Shown: positions 16,743-26,289, counted from the stretch's first letter. The stretch is DNA of 64,000 nucleotides from Pseudomonas sp. 30_B (GCF_017491605.1 NZ_JAFGYY010000005.1:186001-250000), one strand, 5' to 3'. Numbers and translations: made by a program. The notes: generated from the sequence alone by a model not told the origin.

Positions 16743-17770
16743 TGGACACCTCGCGCCTTGGCGATCTCGCCAGCCAGCTGATGGACCGCCATGGCGTACA
16801 TGGCGCTGCGGTTGTATCGGGTGATCACATAGAAATTCGGCAGGCCGACCCAGTACTCCGTGCCCTGGTCGCCTTCCAGGCGCATGGCGGTGACCATCAG
16901 GTCGTCGCGCAGCACGTCATGGGTGCGCCAGCCCTGAGAGCGTAGCTGACCGAGGTTCAGCTGCGGGTCCAGGCCCTGGGTGAGCGCGTCTTCGGCAGTG
17001 GAGGTGCCGATTTCCGCCTGCGACACCACCGGTTCGCCGGTGTGCCAGCCGTGCTGCTTGAAGTAGTTGGCGACGCTGCCGATGGCATCGGTCGGGTCGC
17101 TCCAAATATTGATGTGGCCGTCGCCGTCGAAGTCCACGGCGTAGGCGCGGAAGCTGCTCGGCATGAACTGCGGCAGGCCCATGGCACCGGCGTAGGAGCC
17201 GGTCAGGCTGAGCGGGTCGACCTGCTGTTCGCGGGCCAGGAGAAGGAACTGCTTGAGCTCCTTGCGGAAGAAGTCGGCGCGCGGCGGGTAGTCGAAGCCC
17301 AGGGTGGACAGCGCGTCCATCACCTTGAAGTTGCCGGTGTTGCGGCCGAAGAAGGTCTCGACACCGATGATGGCGACGATGTACTGGGCCGGCACGCCGT
17401 ATTCCTTCTCGGCGCGGGCCAGGGCCTCGGCGTTCTGGTTCCAGAAGTCCACGCCGCGGTTGATGCGCGCGTCGGTGACAAAGATCGGACGGTATTCCTT
17501 CCAGGTCTTGACCCGTTCGGCGGGGCGGGAGATGGCGTCGAGGATGGACTGCTTGCGCTCCACGTCATGGAAGAGACCCATGAGCTGTTCGCCGGCGAAG
17601 CCGTACTCACGGGTCATTTCGCTGACGAACTCGGCAACCTGGGGCGAACCATCGTAATCGCCCGCGGCAGCGGCACCGGACATGCCGATCGCCCCCGCGA
17701 GTCCGACCCAATGCACTCCCCTGGAAGCCCAGGCGCGCAATACTTGCATCCCTTTCTTCACTCTTGTCAT
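16739..17770 (-). CDS. sltB1: Soluble-type lytic murein transglycosylase B1
   Basis: GH103 lytic transglycosylase of the periplasm. The 343-residue product has an N-terminal signal segment, catalytic Glu138 in AIIGVETFFG, and the DFDGDGHINIWSDPTDAIGS loop; unlike sltB3 it lacks a lipobox and a PG-binding domain. The ATG at 17770 overlaps the rodA stop as ATGA; a GTG at 17788 would add six residues. The gene order rodA-sltB1-rlpA is the conserved Pseudomonas elongation cluster, coupling hydrolysis to lateral wall growth. Confidence 0.95.
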   Translation of the reverse strand: MTRVKKGMQVLRAWASRGVHWVGLAGAIGMSGAAAAGDYDGSPQVAEFVSEMTREYGFAGEQLMGLFHDVERKQSILDAISRPAERVKTWKEYRPIFVTDARINRGVDFWNQNAEALARAEKEYGVPAQYIVAIIGVETFFGRNTGNFKVMDALSTLGFDYPPRADFFRKELKQFLLLAREQQVDPLSLTGSYAGAMGLPQFMPSSFRAYAVDFDGDGHINIWSDPTDAIGSVANYFKQHGWHTGEPVVSQAEIGTSTAEDALTQGLDPQLNLGQLRSQGWRTHDVLRDDLMVTAMRLEGDQGTEYWVGLPNFYVITRYNRSAMYAMAVHQLAGEIAKARGVH

Positions 17771-18921
17771 CAAACCTGGGCGATCCACTTGCGATGGGTA
17801 TGGATCGACATCAAAACCCCGAACCCTGACATCAGGGTCACCAGCGAAGTTCCGCCATAACTAATGAAAGGCAGCGGCACCCCCACCACTGGCAACAGCC
17901 CGCTGACCATACCAATGTTGACGAACACATACACGAAGAAGGTCATGGTGATGCTGCCGGCGAGCAACTTGCCGAACAGCGTCTGCGCCTGGGCGGTGAT
18001 CCACAGCCCCCGGTAGATCACCAGCAGGTACAACACCAGCAGGAGGCACACTCCGACCAGGCCGAACTCTTCGCCGAGCACCGCAATGATAAAGTCCGTG
18101 TGGCTTTCGGGCAAAAAATCCAGATGGGACTGCGTACCCAGCAGCCAGCCCTTGCCGAACACGCCGCCCGAGCCGATGGCCGCTTTCGACTGGATGATGT
18201 TCCAGCCGGTGCCCAGCGGGTCGCTTTCCGGGTCGAGGAAGGTCAGCACGCGCTGCTTCTGGTAGTCGTGCATGACGAAGTACCACATGGCCACCGCCAC
18301 CGGCACCGCCGCCGACACGGCCGTGATGATCCAGCGCCAGCGCAGGCCGCCGACGAACAGCACGAAGGCGCCGGAGGCCAGCACCAGCATGGCGGTGCCC
18401 AGGTCAGGCTGCTTGAGGATCAGCACGAAGGGCACCACGATCAGCGCCAGGCCGATCAGGCTGTGCTTGAAGCCCGGCGGCAGCGAGCGCTTGGACAGGT
18501 ACCAGGCGATGGTCATGGGCATCAGCAGTTTCATGAACTCCGCCGGCTGGAAGCGGATGACACCGGGGATGTTGATCCAGCGGGTCGCGCCCATGGCGTT
18601 GTGGCCCATCACGTCCACCACCACCAGCAATGCCACGCCGATCAGGTAGCCCAGCGGCACCCAGCGCGCCAGGAAGCGCGGCTCGATCTGCGCCAGGACG
18701 AACATCGCGCCCAGGCCCAGGCCGAAGGACGAAGCCTGCTTGATCAGCAAGTCCCAGCTCTTGCCGCTGGCCGAATAGAGGACGAACAGGCCGACGGAGA
18801 CCAGGGTCACCAGCAGCAGGAGCAGCAGGCCGTCGATGTGCAGACGCTGCAGCAGGCTGGAGCGCCGCTTCATCACGTCTTCGTTGGACAGCGTGCGGTC
18901 GAAATTGCCGTTCTTGGTCAT
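17770..18921 (-). CDS. rodA: SEDS peptidoglycan glycosyltransferase RodA
   Basis: Polytopic inner-membrane glycan polymerase of the elongasome, working with PBP2. The 383-residue protein has about ten hydrophobic segments, GHNAMGATRWI near the extracellular loop and the WNIIQSKAAIGSGG and SHTDFIIAVLGEE motifs of SEDS proteins. The ATG at 18921 overlaps the pbpA stop as ATGA. A second ATG (MKRRSS) 16 codons in gives a length closer to enteric RodA, so the start is uncertain. It is coupled at both ends to pbpA and sltB1. Confidence 0.96.
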   Translation of the reverse strand: MTKNGNFDRTLSNEDVMKRRSSLLQRLHIDGLLLLLLVTLVSVGLFVLYSASGKSWDLLIKQASSFGLGLGAMFVLAQIEPRFLARWVPLGYLIGVALLVVVDVMGHNAMGATRWINIPGVIRFQPAEFMKLLMPMTIAWYLSKRSLPPGFKHSLIGLALIVVPFVLILKQPDLGTAMLVLASGAFVLFVGGLRWRWIITAVSAAVPVAVAMWYFVMHDYQKQRVLTFLDPESDPLGTGWNIIQSKAAIGSGGVFGKGWLLGTQSHLDFLPESHTDFIIAVLGEEFGLVGVCLLLVLYLLVIYRGLWITAQAQTLFGKLLAGSITMTFFVYVFVNIGMVSGLLPVVGVPLPFISYGGTSLVTLMSGFGVLMSIHTHRKWIAQV

Positions 18922-20807
18922 GGCTTGGCTGCCTCCGCCGTGGCCTGAGGCTGGTATTCAGGTTTGAGCTTGCCGTTTTCGTCGAGCAGCCAGGCATCCA
19001 TGACCTGCTTGAGCACGGGCGCGGCGACGCCGGAGCCGGACTCGCCGTTCTCCACCATCACGGCCACTGCGATCTGCGGGTTGTCCGCCGGCGCGAACCC
19101 CACGAACAGGGCGTGGTCGCGATGCCGTTCGAGGAGCTTGGAGCGGTCGTACTTCTCGCCCTGCTTGATCGCCACCACCTGCGCCGTACCGGACTTGCCG
19201 GCGATGCGGTAGACGGCGGTGGCGCCGACCTTGTGCGCGGTGCCGCGGGCGCCGTGGACCACCTGCTGCATGCCGTTGTCGACCAGACTCCAGTTGTTCG
19301 GGTCCTTGAGCAGGATGTTGGGCATCGGCTCGGGGTCCACCGGCGGCTGGCCGTCGATGGTCTTGGCCAGGTGCGGACGGATCCACTTGCCCTTGTTGGC
19401 GATCAGCGATGTCATCTGCGCCAGCTGCAGCGGCGTGGCCTGCATGTAGCCCTGGCCGATCCCCAGGATCAGCGTCTCGCCGGGGAACCAGGCCTGGCGG
19501 CGCAGCGCGCGCTTCCACTGGCGCGAGGGCATCAGGCCTTCGGCCTCGCCGTACATGTCCAGGGCCACACGCTGGCCGAAGCCGAACTCGCTCATGTAGT
19601 CGTGCAGGCGGTCGATGCCGAGCTTGTGGGCGAGGTCATAGAAGTAGGTGTCGTTGGACCGCATGATCGCGGTTTCCAGGTTCACCCAGCCGTCGCCGGT
19701 GCGGTTCCAGTTGCGGTACTTGTGGTCGTAGTTCGGCAACTGGTAGTAGCCGGGGTCGAACACGCGGGTGGCGGGCGTCACCACGCCGGCGTCGAGGCCG
19801 GCGATGGCCACCGCCGGTTTCACCGTCGAGCCCGGCGGATACAGGCCACGCAGCACGCGGTTGTAGAGCGGACGATCCTCGGAGTCGCGCAGGGCCGAGT
19901 AGTCCTTGAAGCTGATGCCGGTGACGAACAGGTTGGGGTCGTAGCTCGGCTGGCTTACCATCGCCAGCACCTCGCCAGTGGACGGCTGGATCGCCACGAT
20001 GGCGCCACGGCGGCCGGCCAGGGCCTCCTCGGCCTTGGCCTGCAGCTTACTGTCGATGCTCAGTACGATGTCGCGGCCGGACACCGGCTCGGTGCGCTTG
20101 AGCACGCGCAGCACGCGGCCACGGGCGTTGGTCTCGACTTCCTCGTAACCCACGGTGCCGTGCAGTTCGTTCTCGTAGAACTTCTCCACGCCGGTCTTGC
20201 CGATGTGGTGGGTGCCGGAATAGGCCACCGGGTCGAGCTTCTTCAGTTCCGCCTCGTTGATCCGCCCGACGTAGCCGACCGAGTGGGCGAAGTGTTCGCC
20301 CAGCGGATAATGGCGGACGAACTGCGCGGTCACGTCGACGCCGGGCAGGCGGTACTGGTTCACCGCGATGCGGGCGATCTGCTCTTCGGAGAGCTCGAAC
20401 ATGATCGGCACCGGCTCGAACGGCCGGCGGCCCTGCTTCATGCGCTTCTCGAAGATGGCCTGGTCTTCCTCGGTGAGGCCGAGGATATCCACCAGCGCCT
20501 TGAGCGTCTCCTGCAGGTTCTCGGTGCGCTCGCGGGTGATGGTCAGGCTGAAGCTGGGACGGTTGTCAGCGATGATCACGCCGTTGCGGTCGAAGATCAG
20601 GCCACGGTTCGGCGGAATCGGCTGGACGTGGACGCGGTTGTTTTCCGACAGCGTCGAGTGGTAGTCGTACTGCGTCACCTGCAGGTGATACATGCGCGCC
20701 ACCAGCACCAGGGCGAGCAGGAAGATCGCCACCCCGCCGACGATGACGCGGGCGCGGACCAGGCGGGCGTCCTTCTCGTGGTCCTTGAGCTGTATCGGCT
20801 GGGGCAT
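18918..20807 (-). CDS. pbpA: Penicillin-binding protein 2 (elongation transpeptidase)
   Basis: Cross-links lateral-wall peptidoglycan and activates RodA (mrdA in enterics). The 629-residue product has one N-terminal membrane anchor (about residues 20-40), a pedestal domain and a transpeptidase domain with SxxK Ser327-Lys330 in PGSTVKP, SND at 384-386, and KSGT at 538-541. The ATG lies 15 bases after the rlmH stop, so the whole nadD-to-rlpA series may be one transcript. All motifs are intact. Confidence 0.96.
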   Translation of the reverse strand: MPQPIQLKDHEKDARLVRARVIVGGVAIFLLALVLVARMYHLQVTQYDYHSTLSENNRVHVQPIPPNRGLIFDRNGVIIADNRPSFSLTITRERTENLQETLKALVDILGLTEEDQAIFEKRMKQGRRPFEPVPIMFELSEEQIARIAVNQYRLPGVDVTAQFVRHYPLGEHFAHSVGYVGRINEAELKKLDPVAYSGTHHIGKTGVEKFYENELHGTVGYEEVETNARGRVLRVLKRTEPVSGRDIVLSIDSKLQAKAEEALAGRRGAIVAIQPSTGEVLAMVSQPSYDPNLFVTGISFKDYSALRDSEDRPLYNRVLRGLYPPGSTVKPAVAIAGLDAGVVTPATRVFDPGYYQLPNYDHKYRNWNRTGDGWVNLETAIMRSNDTYFYDLAHKLGIDRLHDYMSEFGFGQRVALDMYGEAEGLMPSRQWKRALRRQAWFPGETLILGIGQGYMQATPLQLAQMTSLIANKGKWIRPHLAKTIDGQPPVDPEPMPNILLKDPNNWSLVDNGMQQVVHGARGTAHKVGATAVYRIAGKSGTAQVVAIKQGEKYDRSKLLERHRDHALFVGFAPADNPQIAVAVMVENGESGSGVAAPVLKQVMDAWLLDENGKLKPEYQPQATAEAAKP

Positions 20808-20822
20808 CGAAAACGGCTACGA

Positions 20823-21290
20823 CTACTTGTGGTAGGGGTGCCCGGACAGAACCGTCCAGGCGCGGTAGATCTGTTCGCCGACCAGGATGCGCACCAGCGG
20901 GTGCGGCAGGGTCAGCGGCGACAGCGACCAGCGTTGTTCGCTGCGCGCGCAGACCTCCGGCGCCAGGCCTTCCGGCCCGCCGACCATGAGGTTGACGGTG
21001 CGCGCGTCCAGGCGCCAGCGGTCGAGCTCCTGCGCCAGCTGGGGGGTGCTCCAGGGCTTGCCTTCGACTTCGAGGGTGACGATCCGTTCCCCGGGCTGGA
21101 CCTTGCTCAGCATGGCCTCGCCTTCCTGGCGGATCAGCCGCACCACGTCGGCATTCTTGCCGCGCGTGTTCAACGGGATTTCCACCAGCTCCAGGGACAG
21201 CTCCGAGGGCAGGCGCTTGACGTACTCGGCCCAGCCCTCTTCCACCCAGCGCGGCATGCGCGAGCCCACCGCGATCAGACGCAGACGCAC
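20823..21290 (-). CDS. rlmH: 23S rRNA pseudouridine(1915) N3-methyltransferase
   Basis: SPOUT-fold methyltransferase that modifies pseudouridine 1915 in helix 69 of 23S rRNA. The 155-residue length equals the E. coli protein. Motifs are [23 protein letters not shown] and the C-terminal knot [19 protein letters not shown]...HPYHK. The start is GTG at 21290 ([13 protein letters not shown]), aligned with the conserved N-terminus. It follows rsfS by seven bases, the usual partner. Confidence 0.95.
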   Translation of the reverse strand: MRLRLIAVGSRMPRWVEEGWAEYVKRLPSELSLELVEIPLNTRGKNADVVRLIRQEGEAMLSKVQPGERIVTLEVEGKPWSTPQLAQELDRWRLDARTVNLMVGGPEGLAPEVCARSEQRWSLSPLTLPHPLVRILVGEQIYRAWTVLSGHPYHK

Positions 21291-21297
21291 GGCGGAC

Positions 21298-21651
21298 TTA
21301 CTCGGCGCTGTGGTGAGCGCGGCTCTGCTCGGCGCCTTGCCACAGGCGCTCCAGGTCGTAGAACTGGCGGGTGGCCGGCTGCATGACATGGACCACGACG
21401 TTGGCGAGGTCGATCAGGACCCACTCGCCGCCTTCCTGGCCTTCGCTGCCGATGGGCTTCACGCCCTGCTCCTTGACCTTCTCCAGCACGTTGTCGGCCA
21501 GCGACTTGACCTGACGGCCGGAGCTGCCGGTGGCGATGACCATGACGTCGGTGATGCTGGTCTTCTCGCGTACGTCGATGACGGTGATGTCTTGCGCCTT
21601 GAGATCTTCCAGGGCGGCGATGGTCAGTTCGACCAGTTGTTCGGTTTGCAT
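21298..21651 (-). CDS. rsfS: Ribosomal silencing factor RsfS
   Basis: Binds L14 on the 50S subunit and blocks subunit joining in stationary phase or starvation. The 117-residue protein contains the DUF143/Iojap core [22 protein letters not shown] and [16 protein letters not shown]. The ATG at 21651 is conserved. It lies between nadD (20-base gap) and rlmH, the standard order. Confidence 0.95.
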   Translation of the reverse strand: MQTEQLVELTIAALEDLKAQDITVIDVREKTSITDVMVIATGSSGRQVKSLADNVLEKVKEQGVKPIGSEGQEGGEWVLIDLANVVVHVMQPATRQFYDLERLWQGAEQSRAHHSAE

Positions 21652-21671
21652 TAAATGACTCTCTAACTTGA

Positions 21672-22328
21672 TCAGTGAGGGGCCTGGTACAGGCCGTGTG
21701 CCTCGATATAGTTCAACACCGCGTCCGGCACCAGGAAGCGCGCGGAGCGCCCCTGCGACAGGAGTAGGCGAATCTGGGTGGCGGAAACCGCCAGCGGCGT
21801 CTGCCAGACGAAGGTGATCTGCCCGGCCGGGCCAGCCATCGCCTTCGGGTCGGCAACACTGCGCGCCGCCAGCAGGTCGCGCAGGTCTTCCGGCGGCTCG
21901 CTGTCGGCATCCGGGCGCTGCAGCACGACGACATGGCAGTGCTCCAGCAACTCTTCCCAGCGATGCCAGGTCGGCAGGCCGCAGAATGCGTCCCAGCCGA
22001 CCAGCAGGAACAACTGGTCCTGCTCATCCAGCTCCCCACGCAGCGACTCCAGGGTGTCGATGGTGTAGGAGGGTTTGTCACGTTTGAGCTCGCGGTCGTC
22101 CACCACCAGCGGCGCCACGTCGGCCACCGCCAGTTCGACCATCGCCAGCCGCTGTTCCGCGGACACCTGCGGGTTGCCACGGTGCGGCGGACGGGCGTTG
22201 GGCATCAGGCGCAGTTCGTCGAATGCGAACTGCTCGACCATCTCCACCGCGCTGCGCAGGTGGCCGATGTGCACCGGATCGAAGGTGCCGCCAAACAGGC
22301 CGATCCGCCGGGGACGCGCCTTCTTCAT
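21672..22328 (-). CDS. nadD: Nicotinate-nucleotide adenylyltransferase
   Basis: Makes deamido-NAD from nicotinate mononucleotide and ATP in NAD synthesis. The 218-residue product has the nucleotidyltransferase motif [13 protein letters not shown] near the N-terminus and [12 protein letters not shown] (the ISSTxIR equivalent) near the C-terminus. The ATG overlaps the proA stop as ATGA. It is the normal proA-nadD-rsfS arrangement in Pseudomonas. Confidence 0.95.
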   Translation of the reverse strand: MKKARPRRIGLFGGTFDPVHIGHLRSAVEMVEQFAFDELRLMPNARPPHRGNPQVSAEQRLAMVELAVADVAPLVVDDRELKRDKPSYTIDTLESLRGELDEQDQLFLLVGWDAFCGLPTWHRWEELLEHCHVVVLQRPDADSEPPEDLRDLLAARSVADPKAMAGPAGQITFVWQTPLAVSATQIRLLLSQGRSARFLVPDAVLNYIEAHGLYQAPH

Positions 22329-23593
22329 CAGGTGCGCACGTGCCCGTCGCCGAACACCACGTACTTCTCGCTGGTCAGGCCTTCCAGGCCGACCGGGCCG
22401 CGGGCGTGCAGCTTGTCGGTGGAGATGCCGATCTCAGCGCCCAGCCCGTACTCGAAACCATCGGCGAAGCGGGTCGAAGCGTTCACCATGACCGAGGCCG
22501 AATCCACTTCGGTCAGGAAGCGGCGGGCGTCGGTGAAGTTCTCGGTGATGATCGCGTCGGTGTGCTGCGAGCCGTAGGTGTTGATGTGCTCGATGGCCGC
22601 GGCGAGGCTGTCGACGATACGAATCGACAGGATCGGCGCGTTGTACTCGGTGCGCCAGTCTTCCTCGGTGGCTTCCAGCACGTCGGCCCCCAGCAGCGCG
22701 CGGGTGGCGGCGTCGCCGCGCAGTTCCACGCCCTTGTCGCGGTAGATGGCGGCCAGCGGCGGCAGCACGCGGTCGGCGATGCCGGCATGGACCAGCAGCG
22801 TCTCCATGGTGTTGCACGGCGCATAGCGCTGGGTCTTGGCGTTGTCGGCGACGCGAATGGCCTTGTCCAGGTCGGCGGCGACGTCGATGTAGACGTGGCA
22901 GATGCCGTCCAGGTGCTTGATCACCGGTACCTTGGCGTCGCGGCTGATGCGCTCGATCAGGCTCTTGCCGCCGCGCGGAACGATCACGTCGACGAACTCG
23001 GGCATGGTGATCAGCGCGCCGACGGCGGCGCGGTCGGTGGTTTCCACCACCTGCACGGCGCTGGTCGGCAGGCCGGCGGCGGCCAGGCCGGTCTGGATGC
23101 ACGCCGCGATGGCCTGGTTGGAATGGATCGCCTCGGAACCACCGCGCAGGATGGTCGCGTTGCCCGACTTCAGACACAGGCTGGCGGCGTCGATGGTCAC
23201 GTTGGGACGGGATTCGTAGATGATCCCCACCACGCCCAGCGGCACGCGCATCTTGCCGATCTGGATGCCGGACGGCACGTAGCGCATGTCGCGGATCTCA
23301 CCGATGGGGTCCGGCAGCATGGCGACCTGACGCAGGCCTTCGATCATGTCGTCGATGCGCGCCGGAGTCAGGGCCAGACGGTCGAGCATGGCCGGCTCCA
23401 GGCCATTGGCACGGCCGTTGGCCAGGTCCTTTTCGTTGGCGTCGGTCAGCTGGGCGCGGGCAGCGTCCAGGGCATCGGCAGCGGCCAGCAGGGCTTGGTT
23501 CTTCTGCGCGGTCGTGGCGCGCGCGACAACGCGCGACGCTTCACGGGCGGCGCGGCCCAGGCGGCTCATATAGTCGAGAACGGACTCGGTCAT
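22328..23593 (-). CDS. proA: Glutamate-5-semialdehyde dehydrogenase (gamma-glutamyl phosphate reductase)
   Basis: NADPH-dependent reductase converting glutamyl 5-phosphate to the semialdehyde in proline synthesis. The 421-residue product has the aldehyde-dehydrogenase fold with catalytic Cys in [13 protein letters not shown], and [10 protein letters not shown] and VPRGGKSLI in the cofactor domain. The first gene of the proA-nadD-rsfS-rlmH run, it has a good -10 (TATAAT) about 33 bases before the ATG on the minus strand. Confidence 0.96.
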   Translation of the reverse strand: MTESVLDYMSRLGRAAREASRVVARATTAQKNQALLAAADALDAARAQLTDANEKDLANGRANGLEPAMLDRLALTPARIDDMIEGLRQVAMLPDPIGEIRDMRYVPSGIQIGKMRVPLGVVGIIYESRPNVTIDAASLCLKSGNATILRGGSEAIHSNQAIAACIQTGLAAAGLPTSAVQVVETTDRAAVGALITMPEFVDVIVPRGGKSLIERISRDAKVPVIKHLDGICHVYIDVAADLDKAIRVADNAKTQRYAPCNTMETLLVHAGIADRVLPPLAAIYRDKGVELRGDAATRALLGADVLEATEEDWRTEYNAPILSIRIVDSLAAAIEHINTYGSQHTDAIITENFTDARRFLTEVDSASVMVNASTRFADGFEYGLGAEIGISTDKLHARGPVGLEGLTSEKYVVFGDGHVRT

Positions 23594-23625
23594 GATCTAA
23601 CGCGTCTGCGTGAGGGAAATGCGCG

Positions 23626-23631
23626 ATTATA
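23626..23631 (-). promoter_or_regulatory. Candidate -10 element for proA
   Basis: The complement reads TATAAT, a perfect sigma70 -10, located 33-38 bases upstream of the proA ATG. No consensus -35 is present at the right spacing; the arms of a 9-bp inverted repeat (23646-23676) sit where a -35 would be, suggesting regulated activity. Confidence 0.45.
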
Positions 23632-23645
23632 GCGGGAGCGCGCCC

Positions 23646-23817
23646 TTACCGGCCAGCCGCAGCAGCCGGCCGGTAAACAGGCCGTTTCGCGCCCATCCGG
23701 GTAACGCCGCCCCTGCGCGCCATCAGGCGCCTGGCGGCGAAACGGTGACACCCGGGCCGCTCCCCTCCCGCATCGCCCCCCGAAGGTTGGGTAAACAAAT
23801 TCGTATCCACTGTTTAC
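23646..23817. promoter_or_regulatory. Divergent proA/hydrolase intergenic region with two long-spaced inverted repeats
   Basis: The 360-bp gap holds no gene. Two perfect inverted repeats both have 13-bp spacers: TTACCGGCC-N13-GGCCGGTAA (23646-23676) and GTAAACA-N13-TGTTTAC (23791-23817). Half-sites about two helical turns apart are typical of dimeric regulator binding. The first lies over the proA promoter, the second about 140 bases before the hydrolase gene. The regulator is unknown. Confidence 0.4.
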
Positions 23818-23953
23818 TTTGCTCAGGGCCTGCAGTCGTTTCGCATCGGCCTCGCCTGAACGGCTGCAGGCCTTGGTGCGAAATGCCCCCGTGCCTCCAT
23901 CACACGGCGCCAGGGAAGAACAACAAGAGGCGGCCCACCGCCGGAGAACTGCC

Positions 23954-25180
23954 ATGCGCTACCGCACCGATTACAGCGCCCAGACGCTGACCGCCGCCCC
24001 GGCGGTGCTCGACCTGGACGGTTGGCAACTGCACTACCAGGCCTTCTCCTCGCGGGAAGACGATCCCCGCCCGCCCGTGCTGCTGCTGGGCGGCGCGTTC
24101 CAGAGCTTCCGTTCCTTCGCCAGCGAGGTCTCCGAACTGCTCGCCGGGCACCCGGTGATCCTGCTCGACCTGCCCAGCCAGGGCGGCAACCTGCAACTGG
24201 CGCCGCAGCTGAGCCTGGAAGACCTGGCCGACCTGATCGCCGCCTTCGCCGAGACCCTGCAACTGCCGCCGCTGATGCCCATCGGGCTGTCCTATGGCTC
24301 GGCCCTGGCCGCTCTGTTCGCCGCCCGGCACCCGGCGCGCTGCGGTCGCCTGCTGCTGGCCGGCATCACCGCCTTCGGCCGCCCCGGCGCCCGCGCGCTG
24401 CTGGAGGAAGCCCTGGCGCGCCTGGAACTGGGCGAGCAGGAACCCTTCGCCCACGGCGTGCTGACCGGCCTGATCAACCCGCTGCGCCTGGCCGATACCG
24501 GCGTTTCCCCGGTGTTCCGCAAGGCGCTGCTGCGCCAGTTGCAGCGCCTGACCCCGGCGGAAATCGAACGCTATCGGCAGAACAGCCAGCGCCTGCTGGC
24601 CTTCGGCGGCTTCGACCGCCACCCGCAATGCCCGACCCTGGTGCTGGCCGGCGAATACGACCACTTCACCCAGCCGTGGGAGCACGCCGAGTTCGCCCAT
24701 GCCTGTGCGGACGCGCAATTCGCGCTGATCCACAATGCCGACCACCTGGCTCAGTTCGAGCGCCGCGATGCCTGCGCCCGGCTGTACAACCCCTTCCTGT
24801 GCGGTGAGCCGCTGCCGCGCAGCGCCGCGGGCAGTACGCGCTTCCAGCGCCAGCAGCTGCTGCATCTGGAGCGCCGCTTCGAGCCGCGCCTGGCACCGGC
24901 CGACTCGCGAGGCTTGCTGCGCAACAGCGCAGGCGGCGAGTGGCGCTGTGAGGTGGCAGAACTAGGGTATTTCGGTGGGCTGATTCGCGTTGATCTGCCG
25001 GCGGAGCGCCCCGCGCGGGGCTGGAAGCTCGCCGCCGCCGGACTGCCTGAGCTGGATATCCTGCCGCTGCGACGTACTGCCGACGGCCTGGCCTTCATTT
25101 TTGCCCATGGCAATCCGCAGGCCAGCGCGGCGCTGGCGGCGATGATCGTGCCGATGCAACAGGGAGCGTGTGCGGCTTGA
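23954..25180 (+). CDS. Alpha/beta hydrolase with C-terminal PilZ-like domain
   Basis: The 408-residue protein has an alpha/beta-hydrolase domain (about residues 20-280) with nucleophile Ser113 in GLSYGSA, acid Asp236 in GEYDHF and base His264 in NADHLAQF, so the triad looks complete. After it, about residues 304-397 fit a PilZ-like beta-barrel pattern: RRFEPR (R308xxxR312) and ELGYFGG at 336-342, where canonical PilZ has D-x-S-x-x-G. The Asp-to-Glu and Ser-to-Gly changes make c-di-GMP binding doubtful. The ATG at 23954 follows GGAGAACTGCC. It lies where P. aeruginosa has a probable hydrolase divergent from proA. Substrate unknown. Confidence 0.8.
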   Translation: MRYRTDYSAQTLTAAPAVLDLDGWQLHYQAFSSREDDPRPPVLLLGGAFQSFRSFASEVSELLAGHPVILLDLPSQGGNLQLAPQLSLEDLADLIAAFAETLQLPPLMPIGLSYGSALAALFAARHPARCGRLLLAGITAFGRPGARALLEEALARLELGEQEPFAHGVLTGLINPLRLADTGVSPVFRKALLRQLQRLTPAEIERYRQNSQRLLAFGGFDRHPQCPTLVLAGEYDHFTQPWEHAEFAHACADAQFALIHNADHLAQFERRDACARLYNPFLCGEPLPRSAAGSTRFQRQQLLHLERRFEPRLAPADSRGLLRNSAGGEWRCEVAELGYFGGLIRVDLPAERPARGWKLAAAGLPELDILPLRRTADGLAFIFAHGNPQASAALAAMIVPMQQGACAA

Positions 25181-25200
25181 TGGTTCGTCGCTCGGGCTGC

Positions 25201-25320
25201 CCTCACCCCTACCCTCTCCCAGAGGGAGAGGGGGCCGTTCGGAGCGACCCGGGAACCCTGATGTTCCGCTTGCTGCCATGTCAGTCCCCTCTCCCTTGGG
25301 GAGAGGGTTAGGGTGAGGGG
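25201..25320. repeat. Inverted repeat of the CCTCACCCC / GGGGTGAGG type
   Basis: Left arm CCTCACCCCTACCCTCTCCC and right arm GGGAGAGGGTTAGGGTGAGG surround about 70 bases, each arm itself containing a short hairpin. This palindromic unit is common between convergent proteobacterial genes and here separates the hydrolase from the convergent methyltransferase. It could end transcription from both sides. Confidence 0.88.
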
Positions 25321-25371
25321 TTTTGGTCCACGTAGAACCCGCCTGTAACGCGCAAGCACTTGAGGAATCGA

Positions 25372-26226
25372 TTAAACCCGCGCCTCGATCACCCTTACCA
25401 GACTCGGCATCCGTCCCTTCGGCAAGCCCAGCCCCGCGCCCTCCACCTGCGGATCAAGCACGCCCACCCGGCCAAAACCACAACCGATGAACGCCTGCTC
25501 GATCTCGTCAGCACTGCGGTAATGCAACGGATAGCCACCCCGCGTCAGCCGTCCGATCAGCCCCACACCCCAGCGAATCTGTCGGTAACGCGGATGCTCG
25601 CACAGGTCGGGATAGAGCTCGGTCAGGTAGGTCGCTTCCGGGAATACCCGTAGCGCCTCCGCCAGCCGTCGCCAGAATCCCTCGATCACCGGCCGCTGGA
25701 AATAGTTCACCAGGCCCTCGGTGATCACCACCACCGGGCGGCTCGGGTCGAGCCCGGCCAGCAAGGCACCCAGGCTCTGCTCGCCCTGCTCGGCGAGGAT
25801 ATCCACAGGGCGGACGCGGTGCTGGCCGTCCAGCCAGCCCTGCGCCTCCAGCAGCGCCGACTTGCGCGCGGCCATGGGCGGCAGGTCGGCCTCAAGGTAG
25901 GTGAGCTGTGGATAACGCTGGCGGAAGCGCCGACCACGGGGCGACAACCCGCAGGCGATCTCCACCACCTGGGTGACCCCGCGCTGCTCGATGGCCTGGG
26001 TCAGCCGCGCATCGATCAGCAGGTGACGTTGCAGCAGGAAATCTTCGATATTCAGCCCGAAACCGATGCGCGCGCCCCAGTTGATCGGCGCCACGCAGCC
26101 ATGCACCCAGCGACCGAAGGTCGTGGCGAAGGCCGGCTCGGCCAGTTGGTGGCGGAACCACACGTAGCCGGTGTAGTGCGCGCTGGGGGTGATGTGGGCG
26201 CTGTCGGCCCGGACGTGTTCAGGCAT
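25372..26226 (-). CDS. SAM-dependent methyltransferase, LCM/COG3315-like family
   Basis: A 284-residue class I methyltransferase resembling leucine carboxyl methyltransferases and polyketide O-methyltransferases. VVEIACGLSPRGRRF forms the SAM-binding loop, YLEADLPPMAARK the acidic loop and VVITEGLVNYF the post-II motif diagnostic of this family. The target is unknown. The start at 26226 is 63 bases from the divergent aag gene, so the two may share a control region. Confidence 0.82.
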   Translation of the reverse strand: MPEHVRADSAHITPSAHYTGYVWFRHQLAEPAFATTFGRWVHGCVAPINWGARIGFGLNIEDFLLQRHLLIDARLTQAIEQRGVTQVVEIACGLSPRGRRFRQRYPQLTYLEADLPPMAARKSALLEAQGWLDGQHRVRPVDILAEQGEQSLGALLAGLDPSRPVVVITEGLVNYFQRPVIEGFWRRLAEALRVFPEATYLTELYPDLCEHPRYRQIRWGVGLIGRLTRGGYPLHYRSADEIEQAFIGCGFGRVGVLDPQVEGAGLGLPKGRMPSLVRVIEARV

Positions 26227-26289
26227 GGTTAAGATTCTTGTTGTTATGATTCGCCAGCCTAAGACCGGCTCTCCTGGCCCGACAATCCG

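Noticed and set aside
19113..21386. 757-codon open frame antisense to pbpA and rlmH
   Set aside because: Composition is typical of a shadow frame and it spans two well-supported genes plus their junction.
25201..25320. GGGGTGAGG inverted repeat as a transposon end pair
   Set aside because: No coding capacity between arms and the unit is a common standalone palindrome in proteobacteria.
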